A stretch of 64,000 bases of DNA from Acidobacteriota bacterium (GTDB lineage Bacteria > Acidobacteriota > Terriglobia > Terriglobales > Acidobacteriaceae): contig JANYDG010000006.1 of the NCBI GenBank assembly GCA_025359885.1, forward strand, positions 1 to 64,000. Direction: 5' to 3'. Of this stretch, positions 1 through 6,950 are shown in pieces. The notes beneath the pieces were generated by a model that made no database searches, was not told where the DNA came from, and saw only the letters and a list, made by a program, of their open reading frames with translations. A program made the position numbers and the translations under genes. The stretch's first letter is position 1, and every line of letters starts with the position of its first letter.

Positions 1-468
1 ATGGGCTATGGAGATGTGGAAAGCAAACGACGCTTCCCACATCCCCACAGCCCCGACGACGGCGGCGAGATCAACACCTCAAAGCAAAACCAAACCCGGA
101 AAACTCCAGTTATAAATGGATGAGAAAAAGGGGGCAGGTCACTTCCAAAGCACGACTACTCTACAACCTTCAGGCTCATCCTTCGATTGGAAAAGACTGC
201 CCGGACACTCGCCAATTCGGTACGGAGCACGCTGGAATGAAATTTCGGCACCTTCCCGGGAATGAGGCGCAGAAATGAGAACGAAAGTCTACGAAGTGCG
301 TGAGATCGGACAAGTTAAAACAGAGTGTGACACAGAACACTGAAACTCCCGTCAACTGGGCCGAAACTCTGATTCGGAAGCAAAATCTAGAAAAAATTAA
401 GGCTAAGTACCTTGGTCATCTGAAATGCGCCATAGTGATGCCGATGGATTGATTGAGGACAAGTGGAC
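1..468. other. No supported gene; leading non-coding stretch
   Basis: Only a 40-codon open frame (1-123, plus strand, starting at the first base of the window) is present. Its composition gives no sign of a real protein. No strong hairpin or tRNA-like fold was noticed. The end of the stretch carries the Shine-Dalgarno GAGGA (455-459) of the next gene. Confidence 0.4.
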
Positions 469-813
469 ATGGCAACCATAATGACGAACAACAACCTGAT
501 TCCGATCGCAGCGATTCCCAGTTTGGCACGAGGGGCAAGGCCTGCCATCGCGGCGTCGACATTTCGACGGAGAAGGATCGATACGGAGACCGGCCGCGCC
601 ATTGAAATGCTTGGGCATGCCATTGAATATCTTGCAGACGAATTTGCACTGGACTGTATGAGTCAACGGGTAGGGAACGTCGGTGCTCCACACCCTCAGA
701 TTGCCGCAATCGAATTGCTGATGGCGCGTAACCGCGAGGTGTACTTCGCATGCCCGGAAGTTCCGACGGTCGGCGAGCGACTCCGTTCGCTGCTCCATCT
801 GCAAAGAGCCTGA
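469..813 (+). CDS. Conserved hypothetical protein, 114 aa
   Basis: I cannot assign a function. The protein is soluble, with no signal peptide or membrane segment. The N-terminal third is low-complexity and basic, with an arginine run near residue 37. The C-terminal two thirds are predicted mostly helical, with a region reading AIEMLGHAIEYLADEF followed by an LMARNREVYF segment. Small proteins of this look recur in acidobacterial genomes (recollection, not checked). The ATG at 469 is chosen because GAGGA lies 9 nt upstream; a GTG at 463 would be too close to it. The gene is a single unit ahead of a secreted phosphoesterase with no evident functional link. Confidence 0.6.
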   Translation: MATIMTNNNLIPIAAIPSLARGARPAIAASTFRRRRIDTETGRAIEMLGHAIEYLADEFALDCMSQRVGNVGAPHPQIAAIELLMARNREVYFACPEVPTVGERLRSLLHLQRA

Positions 814-891
814 GGTCTGGGTCCTGACTTTGCAATAGATTTGACCTGTATAGGGAAACCGCTTGCCGGCTGAATGATAAGCTGAGCCTGC

Positions 892-1950
892 ATGGTACCT
901 CGTTTTTTGACAAAGTTGCTTCTGGCTCTGCGAGTGGCAGCCCTGCTTGCGGTCTGCTCATGGGTAAGCGACGGTCGCGGGCAGGTTCCTGTGGCCGGAG
1001 CGCATCCAAATCGGGATAATCAGCCAACCCTGGTGCTGCGGCGCTTTGTCGTCGGTGCGCCGATCCGACTAATTGCATACGGGGACATGCGGTTTACTGA
1101 CCCTTCTGTAACGAGCGGGACCAATCCGAAAATTCGCAAGTGGCTGGCGGAAAAGATTGGGGCTGAGCGTCCCGATGCCCTTTTGCTCACCGGAGACATG
1201 CCTTACTACGGAGACAGGCAAGCTGACTGGGACCAGTTTCAGCGTGAGACGGCGAGTTGGCGTGTGGGTGGTTTTCCGGTATTGCCTGCGATTGGGAACC
1301 ACGAAGTCTATTATGACCATGCAAAGGGAATCTCAAACTACTTCGACAATTTTCCTCAAATTGAGCGCCACCGCTATTACTCAGCGCTGCTGGGTTCGGT
1401 TGAAGTGCTTTCTCTGGACATGATGGAGCCTGCGGGGCCGCGGTCCGACCAGGGGCGCTGGTATCTCGCGCAGCTCGACCATATTCCGCCGTCGGTGGAG
1501 TTTCTGCTGATCTTGTATCACGTTCCGTGGGTAGCAGATACGCAATCGCAACTGGTAGCAAGTTTGCCGTCGAAAGATGCTCTTTTGCTGCGCAGTGAGT
1601 TGGAGGCGCGACTTGACCATTTGCATGCCAAAGTCCTGGTCTTCAACGGCCATATCCATAATTACGAACGGTTTGAGCGGCACGGAGTCGAGTATCTTGT
1701 TACGGGCGGTGGCGGGGCCGTCCCGTATCCGATTCTGTATCGCGGCAGCCACGATCTGTATAGGGATTCTGGATTCCCGGTCTACCACTACTTGACGATT
1801 TCAATTCATGATCATCAGTTGCACGGTGCGATGTGGAAAGTCATCGATCCTGAAGTGCCGGAATCGGCCTTGAATGTTGAGGAGAAGGATAGCTTTATTG
1901 TGTTGGCACATCCAGCGTCAACCGCGAAAGCGTTGAAGGAAATTGATTAA
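892..1950 (+). CDS. Secreted calcineurin-like metallophosphoesterase
   Basis: This is predicted to hydrolyse phosphomonoesters or diesters outside the cytoplasm with a two-metal centre. An N-terminal signal peptide spans about residues 1-30 (LLLALRVAALLAV core). The family's metal-binding blocks occur in order: YGD (D65), TGD (D102), GNHE (135-138), a YHVP histidine block in the middle, and GHIHNYERF near residue 255 followed by a glycine-rich VTGGGGA. The length of 352 aa suits the purple-acid-phosphatase-like branch. It runs convergently into the oxidase subunit III gene, 14 bp away, with no visible terminator. The natural substrate cannot be read from the sequence. Confidence 0.88.
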   Translation: MVPRFLTKLLLALRVAALLAVCSWVSDGRGQVPVAGAHPNRDNQPTLVLRRFVVGAPIRLIAYGDMRFTDPSVTSGTNPKIRKWLAEKIGAERPDALLLTGDMPYYGDRQADWDQFQRETASWRVGGFPVLPAIGNHEVYYDHAKGISNYFDNFPQIERHRYYSALLGSVEVLSLDMMEPAGPRSDQGRWYLAQLDHIPPSVEFLLILYHVPWVADTQSQLVASLPSKDALLLRSELEARLDHLHAKVLVFNGHIHNYERFERHGVEYLVTGGGGAVPYPILYRGSHDLYRDSGFPVYHYLTISIHDHQLHGAMWKVIDPEVPESALNVEEKDSFIVLAHPASTAKALKEID

Positions 1951-1964
1951 GATCAAGCCATTAG

Positions 1965-2729
1965 CTAGCTGAATTTGAGCAGTGCAAACAGGAAGAGCCA
2001 GGCGAATCCCATCGTGTGCCAGAACCAACTCACACTATCGACAGCGATCTGCCTAAACTCGATCTTGCCCAGACGGCCGAGACCGAACAAGCATCCCAAC
2101 AAAGCGATGATGCCCAGCAGCAGATGGACAGCGTGGAAGCCGGTGATGATGTAGAAGAAGTAAATTGCGGGGGTCGCCAGGTGATCAAAGGCAAAACCCT
2201 GCGAGGTGAGCTGTGTCCAGGCAGTCCATTGGCCAGCGACGAAGAGGCTACCTAAAACTAAGGTAGCGGCGAGCCATGGCAGCGTACGGCGCAGCGCGGG
2301 GCGGCCGAGTCCAAGCCACTCCTCAACAACGTCGAGTTCGTGGAAGATATGGCGGCGGGCGACCTCCATCGTCAGGCTGCTGAGAATGAGGACTGCTGTA
2401 TTGAGGAAGAGAATCGGAGGGAGTTGGACAGGATGCCAATCTCCGATAAACTCCTGCGTGCGCGGGTCGAGATGACCTACTCCCTGATGAGCGTAAAACA
2501 TCACAGCCAGCGGAAAGAAAAACATCATGTCGCCAGCGAGGCCAAACCACACCATCCTGCGATAGCGGGTGAGCAGGTCACGAGGACCGCCCTTGCCCAT
2601 ACGTTTCCATTCATCGTCGTCGCCACTTCCGCCGCCCCCCGTGGGTCGCAGGTCGACGGGCGGCTTACCGCCGATGCCTGGGTCTTTGCGTTCGGTTTCG
2701 ACAGGATAACGTGTAAAGGTGGTGGGCAT
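1965..2729 (-). CDS. Heme-copper oxidase (cytochrome c oxidase) subunit III
   Basis: This is an integral membrane subunit of a terminal oxidase, stabilising the catalytic subunit and its proton uptake. The first 55 residues are polar and contain a glycine/aspartate stretch. Five hydrophobic segments follow, matching the short five-helix subunit III type. Family landmarks are the TMEVARR segment at the end of a helix, FYIITGFHAVHLLLG, and the C-terminal WFWHTMGFAWLFLFALL. An AGAGG-like Shine-Dalgarno precedes the ATG. Subunits I, II and IV are not adjacent, so this is a solitary copy in the window. Whether it serves an aa3- or bo3-type enzyme cannot be decided here. Confidence 0.85.
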   Translation of the reverse strand: MPTTFTRYPVETERKDPGIGGKPPVDLRPTGGGGSGDDDEWKRMGKGGPRDLLTRYRRMVWFGLAGDMMFFFPLAVMFYAHQGVGHLDPRTQEFIGDWHPVQLPPILFLNTAVLILSSLTMEVARRHIFHELDVVEEWLGLGRPALRRTLPWLAATLVLGSLFVAGQWTAWTQLTSQGFAFDHLATPAIYFFYIITGFHAVHLLLGIIALLGCLFGLGRLGKIEFRQIAVDSVSWFWHTMGFAWLFLFALLKFS

Positions 2730-2871
2730 GAATTGCCTCTTTGAGAGACAGATTACACTGACTTAGTTAAGGATGCACCGGTTTCAGCGCAGGTTGTTTT
2801 GCTGATGTGGAACTTGTTCTTTTATAGGACTGACGAGGGAGAGAGAAGGCAACCGGCTGGAGCATGATTTT

Positions 2872-3534
2872 TCAAATATCACCGGTGTGGAACGAGTGCG
2901 AAGCTTGGAATGTTTTGACTTTTGCGACAAAGAGTTGATGCACCCTGCGGTCCTGTGAGAGTTCAGGATGGAAGGTTGCTGCCATGATGTTGCCCTTGCC
3001 GACGAGGATGGGGAAGCCGTCGCGGGACGCGAAGACCTTGACGCCGGGGCCGGTACGAACGATGCGGGGGGCGCGGATGAAGACGGTTTCGAGTGGGCCG
3101 CCTGACAGGGTCGTTTCGAGGTACAGGATGGCGGAGTCGGCCTGTGCACCATAAGCGTTGCGCTCGACTGTTATATCCAGGGCAGCAAGGCTGCGCTGAG
3201 GCTTTTGGGGCTGGGTCGGGTTGAGGACTTCGCTGGCGAGCAGGATGGCTCCGGCGCAGGTGCCGAATGTTGGTCGGGATTGAACGAAGGCCTGCAGTTC
3301 ATCGAAGAAGCCCTTGCGGCCGTTGTTCGGCAGCAGGAACTTGAGCATGGTCGTGGATTCGCCGCCGGGAAGGACGAGGCCGTCTAGTGGCTGGGCGTTG
3401 GGTCCGGTGAGGTCAGCGGCGGTTTTGACCAGCGATGGGATTGCGCCTGCCTCGGTCAAGGCTTGGGCGTGGGATTCATAATCGCCCTGGATGGCGAGGA
3501 CGCCGATGTGCGGCGCGGATTGGTTCGATGACAA
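2872..3534 (-). CDS. pdxT: Pyridoxal 5'-phosphate synthase glutaminase subunit PdxT
   Basis: PdxT hydrolyses glutamine and channels ammonia to PdxS for ribose-5-phosphate-dependent PLP synthesis. The protein is a class I glutamine amidotransferase of 220 aa, the normal family length. It shows the N-terminal IGVLAIQGDYESH, the oxyanion block VLPGGEST, the nucleophile in FGTCAGA (C93) and the His-Glu pair in FHPEL near the C-terminus. The start is a TTG at 3534 preceded by GGAG at good spacing. Its partner pdxS lies on the same strand about 2.1 kb upstream, although the two are commonly adjacent. Confidence 0.95.
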   Translation of the reverse strand: MSSNQSAPHIGVLAIQGDYESHAQALTEAGAIPSLVKTAADLTGPNAQPLDGLVLPGGESTTMLKFLLPNNGRKGFFDELQAFVQSRPTFGTCAGAILLASEVLNPTQPQKPQRSLAALDITVERNAYGAQADSAILYLETTLSGGPLETVFIRAPRIVRTGPGVKVFASRDGFPILVGKGNIMAATFHPELSQDRRVHQLFVAKVKTFQASHSFHTGDI

Positions 3535-3969
3535 TGCTTTCTCCTTTTCTCAGGATAACGGATGCATGCCTGGGAAGGTTTCACGCCGTGAAGTCGGCAG
3601 AATTCTGTCCGACCCGGTGTTTACGACTTAAATAAGAGAAGGGTTTGAAAATAAATGAGGGGGGGAGGGGGGGGTAGTTCCACTTGTGCATAATTGCAGA
3701 TTGCAATATTTCAAGCCTGCTTCCACTTCAGCGCGGAAAGGGGGTATCGGTATGTTCCTACCGTTCCCGTGCCTCCTATCTTAGACTGGGTCAACTGCTG
3801 ACCGATTGAGGCAGGAGAGTTTGCGGCCTGAATTCATTCTGCATGAAGTCGGCTTAATTCTACGCAAAGTATTTCAGCGAACAGCGATTCCGAGGCAATG
3901 TGCAAGAGCTTTCCCAAAACTGCGGCATCGGGGAGTTTGCTGATCGATTTCTAAGGTTCGGAGAGAGAA
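3535..3969. other. Non-coding interval between pdxT and the toxin remnant
   Basis: No plausible gene is seen. The interval contains a striking G-rich run (3659-3674) and two imperfect copies of a short GAAGTCGGC..AATTCT motif near 3588 and 3845. Nothing resembling a transposase remnant or terminal inverted repeat was recognised. Confidence 0.5.
3659..3674 (+). repeat. Homopolymeric guanine tract (7 G, A, 8 G)
   Basis: Seven Gs, one A and eight Gs occur in succession about 125 bp upstream of the pdxT start. Such a tract is prone to slippage and could form a quadruplex. A role in pdxT expression is conjecture. Confidence 0.7.
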
Positions 3970-4380
3970 TCAAGGCTTGTAGTCGAAGGGGTTCAGGAGA
4001 TCGACGCTGAAATTTGCGAAGTTCCTGGTGTTGCGGGTCACGACGGTGAGGCGGTGGACACGGGCTGTGGCCGCGATGATGGCGCTCGAGAACAAGTGCG
4101 CTGCGTGGCTGGACATTAGCTTTGAGCACTCGCGAAATACAGCCGCGTCTGCAGGGAGAATTTCATAGTAGGCAAGGACCCGTTCCAGCCAAACCTCGAG
4201 TTCGAGAGCTTTTGACAGGTTCTAAGTACGAGTCAATTCGATGCCAGACTGGATTTCGCCAATTACAGCAGCCGGGATTTTGACGTCTGATTTACGAACC
4301 GTAGAGAACCAAGCCGATACTGCTCCGTGTGGCTTGACGCGGCGCAGTTCGGAGATCACGTTCGTATCAAGGAGATACAT
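3970..4380 (-). pseudogene. VapC-type PIN-domain toxin, interrupted by an in-frame TAG
   Basis: Reading the minus strand from the ATG at 4380 gives a PIN-domain protein opening MYLLDTNVISELRRVKP, the standard VapC N-terminus with its first acidic residue (D5). At codon 53 the frame meets TAG (4222-4224), just after a GEIQSGIELTRT segment. The same frame then continues without shift through the rest of a VapC-like sequence (LEVWLERVL, IIAATARVHRLTVVTRNTRNF) to TGA at 3970. The usual acidic residue before IIAATA is also absent (LFSSA), another mark of decay. It begins 7 nt after the antitoxin stop, the typical operon order. It is predicted to be inactive as a ribonuclease. Confidence 0.85.
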
Positions 4381-4387
4381 AAACAGG

Positions 4388-4642
4388 CTAGTCCTCGAAC
4401 TTTACGGGACGGATAGTGAAGTTTTGTCGAGATGGAATGTACAGGTCATGAGGGCCGCTTGGATCTGTGAGAGGATCGATTGCCAATTGACGAGCTGCTT
4501 GTTGCAGGCGCTTCCACGTTCCAATCGGCAGGACCACAGCGGTTTCCACACCTCGGCGCGAGATGATCTGCGGACCAAGTTCAACGGCAGCATCGAGAAG
4601 TTCGCTAAAGCGGCTTTTTGCCTCGTAAACTGGCCAGGTCAT
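4388..4642 (-). CDS. Phd/YefM-family antitoxin, 84 aa
   Basis: Members bind and neutralise a cognate PIN toxin and repress their own operon as DNA-binding dimers. The sequence opens MTWPVYEAKSRFSELLDAA, the characteristic YefM/Phd N-terminal DNA-binding fold, followed by GPQIISRRGVETAVVLPI and a helical region KRLQQAARQ. The 84-residue length is normal and the frame is intact. The adjoining vapC-like toxin is broken, so this is probably an orphan antitoxin. Its acidic C-terminus (PVKFED) is where toxin contact would be expected. Confidence 0.85.
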   Translation of the reverse strand: MTWPVYEAKSRFSELLDAAVELGPQIISRRGVETAVVLPIGTWKRLQQAARQLAIDPLTDPSGPHDLYIPSRQNFTIRPVKFED

Positions 4643-4682
4643 CGTTACCTCGAGATGGTCATCTAACTAGTCAGAAGTTATC

Positions 4683-5537
4683 ATGAAAGTGGGCGCCCTC
4701 TTGTTACGTCAACTTAGGAGTGAGAAATTGCTGGAATTCTTTCGAAACCTCGTTCGATCAGAATCTCGGCACAGAAGCGAAAAGCTAACGGAGCTGTCAA
4801 TGTTCGACGGAGTGCCGGGACCGAGTCCGTGGTACTTGGCCGATGGGCAAATCATTCTTGATGGATTTCACTGGGAACGCCCTGCACAGGACTCGATTGC
4901 GGCCGGGAAGACTTTGCTTGTTGGCAAACATGGTCCCATCGCAATTTTAGGCTTACAAAATTTTGTCAAGCCTATCGGGAACTCAACGATTCTTATCTGG
5001 CATCAAGCTGCTACAACAGGCATTCTAACGCCACCAGTCCACTTTCTTATCGTTGATTTGCAGCAACTGACACCACTCGGCAAAGATCTCCACGTTCATT
5101 ACGATCTGATGAAATCGCGGGAAATGCACATCCTGCTTGGTGGATCGCCATCCGCTGCATTCAACGTTGAAACGACTGTAGTAAATGAGGCTCTTCCTTT
5201 GAATTTTCCGCTTCAGGTCAAGGGCCTTGGTGAGTTACTACTATTTTGCGACTCATCAGGAATAGGCATTTCGGATGGATGGTCTAAAGCTAATCGCGCC
5301 CTGATCGTTGTGAATTTTCGTTCATCGACGTATCGACTGTATCCGCAAGATTGGTTCAACGAAGGAAGTTACGACTTCGGATATCAATGGACAACAAGAG
5401 CGATTCGAAACCTTTCGACGAACGAAATCCACGGAGAGGGGATACGAATTGGGTCGTTTGTTCTCGATGATTCCTTCCGAAATCTTAAGTTGCCAAAGCA
5501 TGCTTCCAAATACGCCAAGACTTCAGATCCAGAATAG
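4683..5537 (+). CDS. Hypothetical protein, 284 aa, no recognised family
   Basis: I recognise no family. There is no signal peptide and no convincing membrane helix. The N-terminal 40 residues are charged and helical (RQLRSEKLLEFFRNLVRSES). The rest looks like mixed beta structure with short hydrophobic strands (HFLIVDLQQL, LLLFCDSSGIGI, ALIVVNFRS). Nothing resembling a nucleotide-binding loop or metal site was seen. It is divergent from the antitoxin, convergent with pdxS, and sits in the stretch that separates pdxS from pdxT. Its bases look more A/T-rich than those of neighbouring housekeeping genes, which may mean it was acquired. The start is uncertain. Confidence 0.55.
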   Translation: MKVGALLLRQLRSEKLLEFFRNLVRSESRHRSEKLTELSMFDGVPGPSPWYLADGQIILDGFHWERPAQDSIAAGKTLLVGKHGPIAILGLQNFVKPIGNSTILIWHQAATTGILTPPVHFLIVDLQQLTPLGKDLHVHYDLMKSREMHILLGGSPSAAFNVETTVVNEALPLNFPLQVKGLGELLLFCDSSGIGISDGWSKANRALIVVNFRSSTYRLYPQDWFNEGSYDFGYQWTTRAIRNLSTNEIHGEGIRIGSFVLDDSFRNLKLPKHASKYAKTSDPE

Positions 5538-5594
5538 TTACCCTTTCAAGGCACAATCGTGCCAGATCTGAGGCAAATGTTTTGAACGCAAAAC

Positions 5595-5620
5595 GCCGGA
5601 GATGCATGGGCATCTCCGGC
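5595..5620 (-). terminator. Hairpin terminator between the 284-aa gene and pdxS
   Basis: A perfect 11-bp stem (5595-5605 with 5610-5620) closes a 4-nt loop. On the minus strand it is followed by a T-containing stretch, so it most likely ends pdxS transcription. It may also act for the convergent plus-strand gene. Confidence 0.7.
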
Positions 5621-5669
5621 TCTGTTGATCCGTTTTCGTCTGAAGGGCGGGCTGCCTGCCTGGCAGACA

Positions 5670-6683
5670 TTACCAGCCGCGGGTTTGCATCAGGTCCTGT
5701 GCTTCAATGGCGGCGGCGGCGAGGCCTTTCATTTCGCCGGTGACGATCTCGCTGGCTTCGGCGATGATCTTCGGATCGTTGAAATGAGCGGTGGCGAGGA
5801 CGATGGCCTTGGCGCGGGAGACGGCTTCAGCGCGTTCGTCGGGGTTGCGCGGGGTGCCGACATCGGGCGTGGTGCAGAGTCCGATCGCCGCGTCTTCGGC
5901 AGTCCAGGTGCTGACGTCGAGAGGGATAGCGCCTGACTTCATGAAGATACCGCTGCCGACGAAGACGGTTTCTGCGCCGAGTTGCATCATGAGGGCTGCA
6001 TCGGCCGGGGTTGCGATGCCTCCGGCAGAGAAATTGGGGACGGGGAGCTTGCCGGTTTTGGCGACCATGCGAACGAGTTCGTAGGGTGCGCTGTGCTCCT
6101 TGGCGGCGGCGAAAAGTTCCTCTTCACCGAGGACGGTGAGGGCGCGGATCTCCTTGCGGATCTGGCGCATGTGCTGAACGGCGTGGACGACGTCGCCGGT
6201 GCCGGGCTCGCCTTTGGTGCGGATGAGGGCGGCACCCTCGGCGATGCGGCGGAGGGCTTCACCAAGGTTGCGCGCACCGCAGACGAAGGGGATGGTGAAC
6301 TGATGCTTGTCGATGTGGTGCACTTCGTCGGCAGGGGTCAGAACTTCACTCTCGTCGATGAAGTCGACGCCAAGAGCCTCGAGGACCTGGGCCTCGGCGA
6401 AGTGGCCGATGCGCGCCTTGGCCATGACGGGGATTGACGCAACGGCTTTGATGGCCTTGATGAGACGAGGGTTGGCCATGCGGGCAACGCCGCCCTCTGC
6501 CCGGATCATGGCGGGAACGCGTTCGAGAGCCATGATAGCGACTGCGCCGGCTTCTTCGGCGATTTTTGCCTGTTCCACGCTCATCACGTCCATGATGACG
6601 CCGCCCTTGAGCATTTCAGCCAGACCTACCTTAAGACGGAGGCTGGTACCTGTAAAGCTCCCATTATGAGTGACTTCTGCCAT
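5670..6683 (-). CDS. pdxS: Pyridoxal 5'-phosphate synthase lyase subunit PdxS
   Basis: PdxS condenses ribose 5-phosphate, glyceraldehyde 3-phosphate and PdxT-derived ammonia into PLP in a dodecameric (beta/alpha)8 barrel. Diagnostic blocks are [13 protein letters not shown] (catalytic Asp), [12 protein letters not shown] (K89, equivalent to the Schiff-base lysine), [25 protein letters not shown] with the second lysine, and the phosphate loop [20 protein letters not shown]. The length of 337 aa is slightly above the usual 290-300 because of a longer C-terminal tail. A clear hairpin follows the stop. The partner pdxT is on the same strand, 2.1 kb downstream. Confidence 0.97.
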   Translation of the reverse strand: MAEVTHNGSFTGTSLRLKVGLAEMLKGGVIMDVMSVEQAKIAEEAGAVAIMALERVPAMIRAEGGVARMANPRLIKAIKAVASIPVMAKARIGHFAEAQVLEALGVDFIDESEVLTPADEVHHIDKHQFTIPFVCGARNLGEALRRIAEGAALIRTKGEPGTGDVVHAVQHMRQIRKEIRALTVLGEEELFAAAKEHSAPYELVRMVAKTGKLPVPNFSAGGIATPADAALMMQLGAETVFVGSGIFMKSGAIPLDVSTWTAEDAAIGLCTTPDVGTPRNPDERAEAVSRAKAIVLATAHFNDPKIIAEASEIVTGEMKGLAAAAIEAQDLMQTRGW

Positions 6684-6950
6684 TGTGTTTCCTCACTTCC
6701 CATGCCATACCGAGGACCTTGCGGATGCAATGCAAATTGCCAATTTGGTCCGAATCTCAAGTGTACCAGTGATGCGGATGGCGGGGAATCAGGCATCGCA
6801 AACACGATTTGCATGGCACAAACTTCAGGGGATTGTCGGGAGGGTGTCGGCGGTGTGTTGCAGGAAGATGAATTTGAGTTGACGGGGATGATGACCGGGG
6901 AAACGGAAGCGGCGAAGAGTTGTAGGATACCTAAGGAAGTGTGAGGTGAG

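Noticed and set aside
1-123. 40-codon open frame at the window edge
   Set aside because: No Shine-Dalgarno visible, atypical composition and no family; left as non-coding.
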